Part shown: piece after piece, positions 17,955 through 27,271 of the stretch
How positions within the stretch are numbered: the first letter of the stretch is position 1
How the letters are laid out: each line of letters opens with the position of its first letter
Assembly (NCBI RefSeq): GCF_014646215.1
Contig: NZ_BMNA01000004.1
Coordinates: forward strand, 462,125 to 526,124
Reading direction: 5' to 3'
Origin: Nakamurella endophytica
GTDB taxonomy: Bacteria; Actinomycetota; Actinomycetes; Mycobacteriales; Nakamurellaceae
Length of the DNA stretch: 64,000 bases
The notes under the pieces: model-generated
The model's input: only the letters and a program-made list of their open reading frames with translations
The model's database searches: none
What the model was told of the DNA's origin: nothing
Position numbers and translations under genes: made by a program

Positions 17955-19304
17955 ATGGCCGGCAGCGCCGCGAACAGCGCACACATCGACGACTACACCC
18001 TCGCCCGGGTGCCGACGTCGGCCCGCAACCACTGGTTCGGCATCGCCGTGCAGCGGTTCGGACAGATCTCGGCGCTCTCCCAGTTCCTGCTGGGCGCGAC
18101 GCTCGGCTACGGGATGAGCTTCGCCCACGCCTTCTGGGCGATCCTGCTCGGCTCGATCATCGTCGAGGTGATCATGTGCCTGGTCGGGATCATCGCCCAG
18201 CGCGAGGGCCTCAACACCGCCCTGCTGGCCCGGTGGACCGGCTTCGGCGAGATCGGCGCCTCGATCGTCGGGCTGGCGGTCGGCATCAGCCTGATCGGCT
18301 GGTTCGGGATCCAGTCGGCCATCGCCGCCGACTCCCTGGACGCCCTGATGCCCGGTGCACTGCCGGGCTGGCTGTGGAGCCTGATCTGCGGCCTGGCCGT
18401 CACCGCCATCGTCGCGTTCGGCTTCAAGGGCATGCAGTGGCTGGCCAACGTGACCGTGCCGCTGTTCCTGGTCCTGGTCGGTTGGTCGGTGATCGCCGAG
18501 CTGTCCCGCCACGACCTCGGCAGCCTGCTCACCAGCGCCCCTGCCGGACCGCAGATCTCGGTGCTGGCCGGCTCCGGCATCGTGGCCGGCGGCGTGATCG
18601 TCGGCGCGATCATCACCGGCGACATGACCCGGTTCAACCGCACGCCCGCCGACGTGGTGAAGCAGACGGCCCTGGGCGTCAGCCTCGGCGAGTTCGTCAT
18701 CGGCCTGGCCGGCGTGCTGCTGGCCCACGCGGCCCGCAGCGGCGACATCGTCTCGATCGTCACGTCGTCCATCGGGTTCGTCGGCCTGCTGATCGTCATC
18801 ACCGGCACCCTCAAGATCAACGACTGGAACCTGTACTCGGCGTCGCTGGGCCTGGTGAACTTCGTGTCGGTGACCTTCCGCCGGCAGCTGCACCGCGTCT
18901 CGACCACGCTGGTCCTCGGTGTCGCCGGCACCGTGCTGGCCGCGGTCGGCATCCTGTCCAACTTCATCGAGTTCCTCACCGTGCTGTCGGTGGTGTTCCC
19001 GCCGATCGCCGGGATCATGGTCGCCGAGTACTTCGTCGTGCGGCGCTGGCGCGGCGACCTGGAGTCGAGCCGGCAGGCGAATGCGCTGCCGGTGAGCGCG
19101 CCGCGGCTGGTGCCGGCCACGCTGATCGTCTGGGCGATCTCGTCGGTCGTGGGCTACTTCGTCACCTGGGGCATCCCGTCGGTGCTCAGCCTGGTGCTGT
19201 CGATGGTGCTGTACGTCGTCGCGGGCCGGCTGGGCCTGGTCGGTGGGGTGGGCGAGACCCGCACCCCCGAGGAAGCCGCGGTCCGGACGCCGGCCACCGC
19301 CTGA
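17955..19304 (+). CDS. NCS1-family cytosine/purine/hydantoin permease (CodB-like)
   Basis: A 449-residue membrane protein with about 12 hydrophobic helices from residue 35 on. The family pattern is seen in HWFGIAVQRFGQISALSQFL, WFGIQSAIAADSL, VGAIITGDMTRFNRTPADVV and INDWNLYSASLGL. NCS1 proteins import nucleobases, hydantoins, allantoin or related cyclic amides with H+ or Na+. The ATG at 17955 has a GGAG ribosome binding site; the open frame upstream belongs to antisense/overlap with DUF1684. As first gene of an operon with HyuA and DUF917 enzymes it is the likely importer of their substrate. Confidence 0.9.
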   Translation: MAGSAANSAHIDDYTLARVPTSARNHWFGIAVQRFGQISALSQFLLGATLGYGMSFAHAFWAILLGSIIVEVIMCLVGIIAQREGLNTALLARWTGFGEIGASIVGLAVGISLIGWFGIQSAIAADSLDALMPGALPGWLWSLICGLAVTAIVAFGFKGMQWLANVTVPLFLVLVGWSVIAELSRHDLGSLLTSAPAGPQISVLAGSGIVAGGVIVGAIITGDMTRFNRTPADVVKQTALGVSLGEFVIGLAGVLLAHAARSGDIVSIVTSSIGFVGLLIVITGTLKINDWNLYSASLGLVNFVSVTFRRQLHRVSTTLVLGVAGTVLAAVGILSNFIEFLTVLSVVFPPIAGIMVAEYFVVRRWRGDLESSRQANALPVSAPRLVPATLIVWAISSVVGYFVTWGIPSVLSLVLSMVLYVVAGRLGLVGGVGETRTPEEAAVRTPATA

Positions 19305-19382
19305 CCCGACCTGCCGACCCCCCCGTCGGCACCCCGCGGGCCGCATCGGCGACACCCCCACCGAGCACAGGAGATCCACCGG

Positions 19383-20945
19383 ATGCACATCGGCATCGAC
19401 GTCGGCGGCACGAACACCGACGCCGTCCTCATGGAGGGCGTCACCACCCTGGCCGGGGTCAAGCACTCGACCACCCCGGACGTGACCACCGGCATCGTGC
19501 GGGCCATCGAGGACCTGCGGGCGCAGCACCACTTCACCGGCGCGCAGGTGCAGGCGGTGATGATCGGGACCACGCACTTCATCAACGCGCTGGTCGAGGC
19601 CCAGCGGCTGGCCCCGACGGCGGCGCTCCGGCTGGGGCTCCCGGCGACGAAGTCGCTGCCGCCGCTGATCGACTGGCCGCAGCCGCTGGTCGAGGCGCTG
19701 TCCGCGCGAACCTATCTGGCGCACGGCGGCTACGAGTTCGACGGCCGGCCGATCTCCCCGCTGGACCCCGACGAGTTGCGCGCCCACGCCCGCGACATGG
19801 CCGCGCACGGCATCCGTTCCGTCGCAATCTCCAGCGTGTTCAGCCCGGTCAACCACGACCTCGAGGACCAGGCGGCGGCCATCGTCCGGGACGAGTTCGC
19901 CACCGCCGACGGCGGCGCCGAGGTGGCCGTCTCGCTCAGCCACGAGATCGGCCGCATCGGGCTGCTGGAGCGGGAGAACGCGACGATCATCAACGCGGCG
20001 CTGCGCGAGCTCGCCGGCGAGATCGTCGACGGGCTGACCTCGGCCGCCCGGGCGCAGGGCATCGAGGCGCCGATCTACCTGAGCCAGAACGACGGCACGC
20101 TGATGGACGAGGACTTCGTCCGCAGCTACCCGGTGGCCACCTTCGCCTCCGGGCCGACCAACTCCATGCGCGGGGCCGCGGTCACCAGCGGCCTGACCAC
20201 CTGCGCCGTGGTCGACGTCGGCGGCACCACAACCGACATCGGGCTGCTGGTCGGCGGTTTCCCGCGCGAGACGGCCGGCGAGGTCAAGGTCGCCGGCGTG
20301 CGGACCAACTTCCGCATGCCCGACGTGCTGTCCATCGGCATCGGCGGCGGCAGCCTGGTCGACCTGGAGACGGCCGAGGTGGGACCGGGATCCGTCGGGT
20401 ACCGGCTGACCACCGAGGCCCTGGTGTTCGGCGGCTCCACGCTCACCGCCACCGACATCGCCGTCGCGGCCGGGCGCGCGGACATCGGCGACGCCAGCAG
20501 GGTCGCGCACCTGGACCCCGCGTTCGTCCAGCGGGTGCTGGACCGCATCGCCGAGCGGGTCAGCGAGGCGGTGGACCGCATGCGGACGTCGCCGGACCCG
20601 ATCCCGGTCGTCGCGGTGGGCGGCGGGTCGATCCTGCTGCCCGACGAGCTGCCGCTGTTCGGTGCGGCGCACCGCCCGGAGAACTACTCGGTCGCCAACG
20701 CCATCGGCGCCTCCATCGCGCAGGTCGGCGGCGAGATCGACAAGGTCGTCGCCATCGAGCCGAGCCGGCGCGAGGAGAGCATCGCCGCCGTCAAGCAGGA
20801 GGCGGTCGAGAAGGCGATCGCGGCAGGCGCGCGGCCGGAATCGGTCGACGTCGTCGACTTCGACGAGGTGCCGATCCCGTACCTGCCCGGCAACGCCACC
20901 CGCATCCGGGTCAAGGCCGTCGGCGATCTCGAGATGGGCCGCTGA
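19383..20945 (+). CDS. Hydantoinase/oxoprolinase family protein (HyuA type)
   Basis: A 520-residue protein of the Hydant_A_N/Hydantoinase_A fold. The N-terminal ATPase-type motif is HIGIDVGGTNTDAVLMEG; later motifs are VGGTTTDIGLLVGGFPRE and SIGIGGGSLVD, both typical of this ATP-dependent amidohydrolase family. It lacks the HyuB-like half found in full 5-oxoprolinases, and no hyuB gene is nearby; DUF917 genes take that place. ATP-driven opening of a hydantoin-like or lactam ring is the likely reaction. It lies 78 bases after the permease and overlaps the next gene by one base (TGATG). Confidence 0.9.
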   Translation: MHIGIDVGGTNTDAVLMEGVTTLAGVKHSTTPDVTTGIVRAIEDLRAQHHFTGAQVQAVMIGTTHFINALVEAQRLAPTAALRLGLPATKSLPPLIDWPQPLVEALSARTYLAHGGYEFDGRPISPLDPDELRAHARDMAAHGIRSVAISSVFSPVNHDLEDQAAAIVRDEFATADGGAEVAVSLSHEIGRIGLLERENATIINAALRELAGEIVDGLTSAARAQGIEAPIYLSQNDGTLMDEDFVRSYPVATFASGPTNSMRGAAVTSGLTTCAVVDVGGTTTDIGLLVGGFPRETAGEVKVAGVRTNFRMPDVLSIGIGGGSLVDLETAEVGPGSVGYRLTTEALVFGGSTLTATDIAVAAGRADIGDASRVAHLDPAFVQRVLDRIAERVSEAVDRMRTSPDPIPVVAVGGGSILLPDELPLFGAAHRPENYSVANAIGASIAQVGGEIDKVVAIEPSRREESIAAVKQEAVEKAIAAGARPESVDVVDFDEVPIPYLPGNATRIRVKAVGDLEMGR

Positions 20946-22042
20946 TGGCCTGGTCCATCGGCACCGACGCGATCGGCGACCTGGCTCGCGGGGCCGCGGT
21001 TCTCGGCACCGGCGGCGGCGGTGACCCGTACATCGGGGCGCTGCTGGCCCGGCAGGCCGTCGCCGAGCACGGCCCCGTCACCGCCGTGACCCTCGACGAG
21101 CTGGCCGACGACGCCCTGGTGATCACCGTGGCGATGATGGGCGCACCGACCGTCATGGTCGAGAAGCTGCCCACCCTCGACGAGATCATGGAGCCCGTCG
21201 CGGCTCTCGGCACCTACCTGGGACGGCCCGCGACCCACGTGGCGTGCGCCGAGATCGGCGGGGTCAACTCGACCATCCCGATCGCGGCCGCGGCGGCCCT
21301 GGGCCTGCCGCTGCTCGACGCGGACGGGATGGGCCGCGCGTTCCCCGAACTGCAGATGGTGCTGCCCACCCTGTACGGCATCAGCGCCTCTCCGCTGGCG
21401 TTCGCCGACGAGAAGGGCAACGTCGGCGTGCTGCAGACCGTCGACAACTCCTGGACCGAGCGCATCGCCCGGGTCGCCGCCGTCGAGATGGGCTGCTCGG
21501 TGATGATCTGCGGCTTTGCGATGAGCGGTGCGCAGGCCCGCGAGTCGCTGGTCCGGGACTCGCTGCAGCGCTGCATCGGCCTGGGATCCGGCATCGCGCA
21601 GGCCCGCACCGGGAAGGTCGACCCGGTGGACCGGGTGGTCGAGCTGCTCGAGGGCCGGGAGTTGTTCGCCGGCAAGGTGGTCGACGTGCAGCGCGCCACC
21701 ACCACCGGGTTCGCCCGCGGTACGGCCACCGTCCGCGGTGACGACGGGGACCTGACGCTCCGATTCCAGAACGAGCACCTCATCGCCTCCGTGGCGGATG
21801 CCGCGGGCGACGAGACGGTGCTCGCCACCACCCCGGACCTCATCGTCGTGCTCGAGCACGACACCGGCGAGCCGGTCACCACCGAAGGCCTGCGCTACGG
21901 CCAGCGCGTCCGGGTGGTCGCCGCGCCGAGCGACCCGCGCTGGCACTCGCCGGAAGCCCTGGCGATGGTCGGACCGGGCTACTTCGGCTACGACGTCCCG
22001 GCCCGCCGCTTCGACGGCCGGGTCACGGAGGTGCCCGCATGA
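20945..22042 (+). CDS. DUF917 (S-Me-THD family) protein, first paralogue
   Basis: A 365-residue protein. Family motifs: a glycine-rich loop LGTGGGGDPYIGALL near residue 20, MGAPTVMVEKLP, EIGGVNSTIPI and LDADGMGRAFPELQM. The C-terminal domain contains LRFQNEHLIAS, PDLIVVLEHDTGEPVTTEGL and RYGQRVRV. DUF917 proteins cluster with HyuA ATPases, and Pfam renamed the domains after S-methyl-thiohydantoin desulfurase. The ATG overlaps the hyuA stop. It is about as long as the second paralogue and very similar in motif layout, so the two may form a heteromer or act on related intermediates. Confidence 0.88.
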   Translation: MAWSIGTDAIGDLARGAAVLGTGGGGDPYIGALLARQAVAEHGPVTAVTLDELADDALVITVAMMGAPTVMVEKLPTLDEIMEPVAALGTYLGRPATHVACAEIGGVNSTIPIAAAAALGLPLLDADGMGRAFPELQMVLPTLYGISASPLAFADEKGNVGVLQTVDNSWTERIARVAAVEMGCSVMICGFAMSGAQARESLVRDSLQRCIGLGSGIAQARTGKVDPVDRVVELLEGRELFAGKVVDVQRATTTGFARGTATVRGDDGDLTLRFQNEHLIASVADAAGDETVLATTPDLIVVLEHDTGEPVTTEGLRYGQRVRVVAAPSDPRWHSPEALAMVGPGYFGYDVPARRFDGRVTEVPA

Positions 22043-23163
22043 GCTGGCAGTTGACCGCGGCCGACCTGCCGGACCTGGCCCGCGGCGCGACGCTGCTGGG
22101 CACCGGCGGCGGCGGCGACCCCTACATCGGTTCCAAGCTGGTCGAGCAGGTGCTGGGGTCCGGCTCGATCACCGTGCTCGACCCGGGCGACCGGGACGAC
22201 CTGCCGGACGACGCGTTCGTCATCCCGACGGCCCAGATGGGCGCCCCCACCGTCATGATCGAGAAGCTTCCCGCGGGAACCGAGCCCACGCTGGCCCTCC
22301 GGACGCTCGAGAAGCACCTGGGTCGGCGAGCGGACGCCACGATGCCGATCGAGTGCGGCGGCGTGAACTCGATGATCCCGTTCGTGGTGGCCGCCGAGAC
22401 CGGCCTGCCGGTGGTGGACGCCGACGGCATGGGCCGCGCCTTCCCGGAGCTGTCGATGGAGACCTTCGCCGTCTACGGCGTGCCGGGGTCGCCGCTGGCG
22501 CTGGCCGGCGAGCGTGGCGAGCAGGTCGTCATCGACACCGGCGCGGACAACCGGCAGCTCGAGTGGCTCGCCCGGGCCGTGACGATCCGCCTCGGCGGTG
22601 TCGGGCACATCGCCGAGTACTCGATGAGCGGCGCCGACGTCCGGCGCACCGCGGTCCCCCGCACCATCTCGATGGCGCTGTCCCTCGGGCGGGCGATCCG
22701 GCTGGCCCGCGAGGCCAAGCGGTCGCCGTTCGAGGCCCTCGCGCAGGCCCTGGCGCCGACGCTGTACTCGCACGTGGTCGACCTGTTCGACGGCAAGATC
22801 GTCGACGTGGAACGCCGGACCACCGAGGGCTTCGCCCGCGGCCGGGTGCGGATCGCCCCGGTGGCGCCCGGTTCCGAGCTGGTGGTCGACTTCCAGAACG
22901 AGAACCTGACCGCCCACCGGGACGGCGAGCTGCTGGCGATCGTGCCCGACCTGATCTGCGTGCTCGACCACGAGTCGGCCGAACCGATCACCACCGAAGG
23001 GCTCCGGTACGGCCAGCGGGTGCGGGTGCTGGGCATCTCGACGCCGGACCTGATGCGCACGCCCGAGGCCCTGGCCACCTTCGGCCCGGTCGCCTTCGGA
23101 CTCACCGAGACCTTCGCGCCGGTCGAGCAGCGGACCGCGGGGAGCCTGACCGCCGCCGGGTAG
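22039..23163 (+). CDS. DUF917 (S-Me-THD family) protein, second paralogue
   Basis: A 374-residue protein with the same motif series as the first paralogue: LGTGGGGDPYIGSKL, MGAPTVMIEKLP, IECGGVNSMIPF, DADGMGRAFPELSM and VDFQNENLTAH. The central region differs more (YSMSGADVRRTAVPRTISMA), which may reflect a different substrate or subunit role. The start overlaps the first paralogue's stop in an ATGA, indicating translational coupling. It is followed by a 60-base gap. Confidence 0.88.
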   Translation: MSWQLTAADLPDLARGATLLGTGGGGDPYIGSKLVEQVLGSGSITVLDPGDRDDLPDDAFVIPTAQMGAPTVMIEKLPAGTEPTLALRTLEKHLGRRADATMPIECGGVNSMIPFVVAAETGLPVVDADGMGRAFPELSMETFAVYGVPGSPLALAGERGEQVVIDTGADNRQLEWLARAVTIRLGGVGHIAEYSMSGADVRRTAVPRTISMALSLGRAIRLAREAKRSPFEALAQALAPTLYSHVVDLFDGKIVDVERRTTEGFARGRVRIAPVAPGSELVVDFQNENLTAHRDGELLAIVPDLICVLDHESAEPITTEGLRYGQRVRVLGISTPDLMRTPEALATFGPVAFGLTETFAPVEQRTAGSLTAAG

Positions 23164-23223
23164 CCGGGTGCGGTCGGCTCGCTCGGGGCCCGGGTGGCTC
23201 CGCCGCGGCTAGGCTCTCGGCCC

Positions 23224-24258
23224 GTGATCCGCGTCGAGCGTGAGGACCTCGGCGCGCTCGCGCTCGGCTGCGCCCTGCTCGGCTCCGGCGGGGGCGGCGC
23301 CACCACCCAGCTCGAGCTGCTGGCGGCCGGTGGCGCCTGGCCGGTGGACGTCCACGCGGTCGACGCCGTGGACCCCGCCACCCCGTGCCTGGCGGTGGCC
23401 CTGGCCGGTTCCACCATGGTGATGACCGAGCGGCTGCCCGGTACCGACCGGCTCTCCGCGGCGGTCGCCGCCGCGGAGCGGTGGCTGGGGTGCGAGGTCC
23501 CCGCCGTCTGCACGCTGGAGATCGGCGGTCTGAACGGGCTCACCGCGCTGGTCGCGGCCGGCGGCCGCGCCGTCGTCGACGCCGACTGCATGGGCCGGGC
23601 GCTGCCCGGCATCGACCAGGTGTCGCTGCTGGTCGACGGACTGCCCGGGCTGGTGGTGGCCACCACCACCGGCGACGGCGTGGGCGTCGTCGACCGGCCC
23701 CGGCCGGCCGACGCGGAGGCCGTCGTCCGCGCGGCGCTGCGGCTGTCCGGCGGCACCGGCGCCGTCGTGGTCGCCGGGTTCACCGTCGGCGACCTGGCCG
23801 AGCACGCCGTGGTCGGCACGACGTCCCGGGCGCTGTCCCTGGGCCGGGGCTTCCTGGCCGCCCGGGAGAGCGCCATCGGCGAGCTGGCCGCCGCGGTCGG
23901 CGGGCGGCTGCTGGCGCAGGGCCGGATCCAGGCGGTGCTGACCGATCCGGTGGACCCGCAGGTGCAGGCGTTCGACCTGGTCGACCCGGGCGGTGCCGTG
24001 CACCGGCTGGTCACCCGCACCGAGACTCTGGCGCTGATGACCGACGGCGTCCTGGTCAGCGCCGCCCCGACGGTGCTGGCGGTCCTGGACGTGCGGACCC
24101 GTGCGGTGCTGCAGATCTCCGACCTGTCGCCGGCCCACCACATCGCGGTCGTCGAGCTGGCCGCCCCGACGTGGTGGACGGCACGGCCCGACCGGCTCCG
24201 GCGGGTCACGCCCGCCGCCTACGGCGTCGCCGACCTGGAACCGGACCTCGCCCGGTGA
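23224..24258 (+). CDS. DUF917 (S-Me-THD family) protein, divergent third paralogue
   Basis: A 344-residue protein that keeps the family frame but with altered motifs: LGSGGGGATTQLELL in place of GTGGGGDPYIG, LEIGGLNGLTALV, and DADCMGRALPGIDQV in place of DADGMGRAFPEL. The Asp-Pro-Tyr of the first loop and the Phe-Pro-Glu of the third motif are lost, so the active site probably differs. The GTG at 23224 is chosen because the family sequence starts at once (VIRVEREDLGALALGCALLG). Its end overlaps the PucR start (GTGA). Confidence 0.85.
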   Translation: MIRVEREDLGALALGCALLGSGGGGATTQLELLAAGGAWPVDVHAVDAVDPATPCLAVALAGSTMVMTERLPGTDRLSAAVAAAERWLGCEVPAVCTLEIGGLNGLTALVAAGGRAVVDADCMGRALPGIDQVSLLVDGLPGLVVATTTGDGVGVVDRPRPADAEAVVRAALRLSGGTGAVVVAGFTVGDLAEHAVVGTTSRALSLGRGFLAARESAIGELAAAVGGRLLAQGRIQAVLTDPVDPQVQAFDLVDPGGAVHRLVTRTETLALMTDGVLVSAAPTVLAVLDVRTRAVLQISDLSPAHHIAVVELAAPTWWTARPDRLRRVTPAAYGVADLEPDLAR

Positions 24259-25772
24259 CCGGCCTGGACCTCACCGCCCTGCTGGCGGAGCCGGCGAACG
24301 GTGCGCTGCGGCACGTCGCCGGGCCGGACGAGGGCGACTGGCCGACCGCGCTGCTGGCCCTCACCGAGGAGCTGCTGGAGACCGCCGGCGCAGGTCGGCT
24401 GGCCGTCGTCGCCACGCCGCTCCCCCGGGAGCCCTGGCGGGTGGACGCGCTGCTGCGTCGTGTGCACGAGCGCGGCTACTCGGCACTGGCCGTGCCCGGC
24501 GCCGAGCGGCTCGACGCCGGGGCCCGCCGGCTCGCCGCCCGCATCGGGCTGGCCGTGCTCGCGGTGGAGCGCCCGGTGGAACTGGCGGAGACCAGCTGGC
24601 GGCTCGCCGTGGCCCGCGACGCCCTGGTGCTCGACCTGGTGCGGCGGTTGACGGTGGCGTTCCGTCACCCGGCCAGGGACCTGGCCGACCTGCTGTCGCA
24701 CCTGGCCGCCGCGGCGGGCGCCGGCGTCGCGCTGCTCGATGCGACGGGGGTGGTGGAGGAGCACGGCGGCGAGCTGGCGCCGTGGCTGGGCGGCCACGCC
24801 GACCTGGTGCGCTGGGACCGGTGGACGGACATCGTGGCGTCCCCGGAGATGTCCGTGGCCACCGTCCGGGTGGACAGCCCGTCGCGGCCGGGGTTGCGGT
24901 TGGCGTTCTTCGCACCGGGCATCCGCGACGCCCAGGTCGACGCGCTGGCGGTGGCCGCGGAGATCGCGATGCCCGCGGTCGCCGCCCGGATCCTGATCGA
25001 CGAGGTCAACACGGTCACCGACGCATCGGTGTCGTCGGACCTGCTGCACGACTTCCTGGTCTCCGGCGACGCCCACCACGAGGACGTCGACCGCCGGATG
25101 ACGGAGCGGGGGTGGCGGACGACCGGCTACCACCTGGGCTTCCGGGTCATCGGCCGGACGCGCGTCGACACCCTCGCGCTGCTGCGCGCGGTGAGCGGAG
25201 CGCTCGGACCGCTCGGCATCGAGTCGCACGCCGCCGCGCACGGCCAGGGCGTGACGGCCTGGCTGCGCTGGGTCCGGATCCCGGCCCGGCGGGACCTGGA
25301 ACGACACGTCCACGAACTGCGCGCCGTGCACGAGACCCTGCGCCGTTCCTTCAACGTCGCGAGCGGCGTCGGGTCGCTGCAGGCGGAGCGGGCCGGCCTG
25401 GCCGCCACGATCGGCGAGGCCGGCGACGCCGCCCGCATCGCCGCGCAACGGTCGGCCACCAACTGGTTCGTCCGGGTCGACGGGCTGGGTCTCGAGCAAC
25501 TGTTGCTGGCCCGGACCGAGAACGACACCTTCCTGCCCGCCGCCGAATCGCTGCTGGCACCGCTGCGCGGCGACGACGACGTCCTGCTCACCACTCTCAC
25601 CAGCTACCTGGACCACGAGTCCGGCATCGCCGCCACCGCCGACGCTCTGGGCGTCCACCGCAACACCGTTACCGGTCGGATCCAGCGGATCCAGGAGACG
25701 CTCGGGGTCGACATGCACGACCCGAGCGTGCGTCTCGCGCTGCACCTGGCGTGCCGGGCGGTGCTGCGGTGA
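24255..25772 (+). CDS. PucR-family transcriptional regulator
   Basis: A 505-residue regulator. The N-terminal PucR/ligand-binding region (1-130) is followed by a GAF-like middle (around LLSHLAAAAGAGVALLDATG) and a C-terminal helix-turn-helix, seen in SYLDHESGIAATADALGVHR and then NTVTGRIQRIQETLGVDM. PucR proteins control purine and related ring-compound degradation, which agrees with the NCS1 permease and HyuA/DUF917 genes in front. The GTG start overlaps the last DUF917 stop by 3 bases, so regulator and enzymes are co-translated. This gives feedback control of the whole operon. Confidence 0.87.
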   Translation: MTGLDLTALLAEPANGALRHVAGPDEGDWPTALLALTEELLETAGAGRLAVVATPLPREPWRVDALLRRVHERGYSALAVPGAERLDAGARRLAARIGLAVLAVERPVELAETSWRLAVARDALVLDLVRRLTVAFRHPARDLADLLSHLAAAAGAGVALLDATGVVEEHGGELAPWLGGHADLVRWDRWTDIVASPEMSVATVRVDSPSRPGLRLAFFAPGIRDAQVDALAVAAEIAMPAVAARILIDEVNTVTDASVSSDLLHDFLVSGDAHHEDVDRRMTERGWRTTGYHLGFRVIGRTRVDTLALLRAVSGALGPLGIESHAAAHGQGVTAWLRWVRIPARRDLERHVHELRAVHETLRRSFNVASGVGSLQAERAGLAATIGEAGDAARIAAQRSATNWFVRVDGLGLEQLLLARTENDTFLPAAESLLAPLRGDDDVLLTTLTSYLDHESGIAATADALGVHRNTVTGRIQRIQETLGVDMHDPSVRLALHLACRAVLR

Positions 25773-25815
25773 GTCGCGGTGGGACACCGCCGTCCGCACG
25801 TCACGTCCGGGACCG

Positions 25816-26319
25816 TCACCCCCGCGGCGGTTCGCGGATCGACCCGTGCTTGATCAGCTGGCCGTAGACCTTGCCGAGCGCCCGCGCGAGGTCGTCGGTG
25901 TCCCGCTCGTCCAGGACGTCGAACACCAGCCGCCGCACCAGGTCCGCGTGGCGGGGTGCGGCGGCCCGGACCGCCCGGAGCCCGTCGGGCGTCAGCACCG
26001 CGTCGGTGGCCCGCCGGTCCCGAGTCGACGGCCGCCGTTCCACCAGGTCCCTGGCGGCCATGCGGGCCAGGTGGTGCGAGAGCCGACTGCGTTCCCAGCC
26101 GATGGTCGCCGCCAGCGCGGTGAGCTGCAGGCGATGCCCGTCGGCGCCGGACAGCGCGACCAGGACGTGGTAGTCGCCGATCGACAGTCCGCTGTCCTCC
26201 TGGAGCTGGCGGTTCATCTCGTGGTCCAGGCGCAGCGTGACGGCCATCCACGCGCGCCACACCCGCTCCTGGGCGGGGCTCAGCCAGCGGTCGGTCGCGG
26301 TGCTCCGCCGTGCGGCCAC
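25816..26319 (-). CDS. MarR-family transcriptional regulator
   Basis: A 167-residue regulator with the winged-helix core LQLTALAATIGWERSRLSHH followed by LARMAARDLVERRPSTRDRR, the MarR recognition helix and wing. Flanking helices (WRAWMAVTLRLDHEMNRQL at the start, VRRLVFDVLDERDTDDLARA at the end) make the dimer interface. The GTG at 26317-26319 follows a GGAGG ribosome binding site. It is divergent from an SDR gene, with a 202-base region carrying two perfect 10-bp palindromes. MarR repressors usually control the adjacent divergent gene in response to small phenolic or aldehyde ligands. Confidence 0.88.
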   Translation of the reverse strand: MAARRSTATDRWLSPAQERVWRAWMAVTLRLDHEMNRQLQEDSGLSIGDYHVLVALSGADGHRLQLTALAATIGWERSRLSHHLARMAARDLVERRPSTRDRRATDAVLTPDGLRAVRAAAPRHADLVRRLVFDVLDERDTDDLARALGKVYGQLIKHGSIREPPRG

Positions 26320-26437
26320 GGTCACCTCCTCGCTCGCGCCGATTGTCGTCGCACCGCCGGTCCTGCGGCGCGGCGGGCCGGTTGCGTCCGGTCCGGTCCG
26401 GGTCCGCGTGACGCGGCTCACCCCGCGACCGGAATAG

Positions 26438-26447
26438 CGCACGTGCG
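26438..26447. promoter_or_regulatory. 10-bp palindrome in the MarR/SDR divergent region
   Basis: CGCACGTGCG is a perfect palindrome in the region between the MarR and SDR starts. It is a possible second operator or part of a promoter. GC-rich palindromes of this size can arise by chance here. Confidence 0.3.
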
Positions 26448-26461
26448 GTCCCCCGGTTACG

Positions 26462-26471
26462 TGACATGTCA
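26462..26471. promoter_or_regulatory. 10-bp palindrome TGACATGTCA, candidate MarR operator
   Basis: A perfect palindrome of AT-rich character in a GC-rich region, 50 bases upstream of the SDR start and 142 bases from the MarR start. Sites of this type are commonly bound by MarR dimers; binding is inferred. Confidence 0.45.
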
Positions 26472-26521
26472 TGCAAATGGCGAGCGGGCCGGACGCGGCG
26501 GATCGAAGGGACGTGGACGCC

Positions 26522-27271
26522 ATGGGGCAGCTCGAGGGCAGGACAGCATTGGTGACCGGCGGGACGTCGGGCATCGGCTTGGCGACCGCGGTGCGCTTCG
26601 CCGCGGAGGGCGCCCGGGTGTTCGTCACCGGGCGGCGCCAGCCGGAACTCGATGCGGCCGTCGCGACGATCGGCGAGGCGGCGATCGGGATTCGCAGCGA
26701 CGTCTCCGATCTCGACGACCTCGACCAGCTCTTCGCCGAGATCGCAGACCACGGGCACGGTTTGGACGTGCTGTTCGCCAACGCCGGCGGCGGCGCCTTC
26801 GGCACGCTGCAGGACATGACACCGGAGGACTTCAACCGGACCTTCGCCACCAACGTGCGCGGCACCGCCTTCACCGTGCAGAAGGCACTTCCCGTTCTCA
26901 ACCGCGGGGCGTCGGTGGTCCTGACCGGGTCGACCGCCGCCACCAGCGGCACGCCGGCGTTCGGCGTCTACGGGGCGAGCAAGGCGGCGGTCCGGCAGTT
27001 CGCCCGGACCTGGGCGTCCGAGCTCGCCGACCGCGAGATCCGGGTGAACGTGATCGTCCCCGGACCGACGGACACCACCGGCCTCCGCGGGCTCGCCGGC
27101 GATCCTGCGAGTGCGTCGGCACTGGTCGATCAGCTCGGCGCGGGGGTGACGATGCGCCGGGTGGGCCGCCCGGAGGAGATCGCAGCGGCGGTGCTGTTCC
27201 TGGCATCCGATGAGAGCAGCTTCATGACCGGCAGCGAGCTGTACGCCGACGGAGGCGAGCGGCAGCAGTGA
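26522..27271 (+). CDS. Short-chain dehydrogenase/reductase (SDR)
   Basis: A 249-residue classical SDR. Cofactor loop TGGTSGIGLATAV, the NAG motif FANAGGGAFGTL, the catalytic Ser in VVLTGSTAA and the YxxxK pair in YGASKAAVRQ are all present, as is the C-terminal SFMTGSELYADGG. The Arg in FVTGRRQPEL suggests NADPH preference. The ATG at 26522 is chosen as the domain starts at once; an in-frame ATG 51 bases upstream overlaps the palindrome and is less likely. It is probably controlled by the divergent MarR gene. The substrate is unknown. Confidence 0.92.
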   Translation: MGQLEGRTALVTGGTSGIGLATAVRFAAEGARVFVTGRRQPELDAAVATIGEAAIGIRSDVSDLDDLDQLFAEIADHGHGLDVLFANAGGGAFGTLQDMTPEDFNRTFATNVRGTAFTVQKALPVLNRGASVVLTGSTAATSGTPAFGVYGASKAAVRQFARTWASELADREIRVNVIVPGPTDTTGLRGLAGDPASASALVDQLGAGVTMRRVGRPEEIAAAVLFLASDESSFMTGSELYADGGERQQ

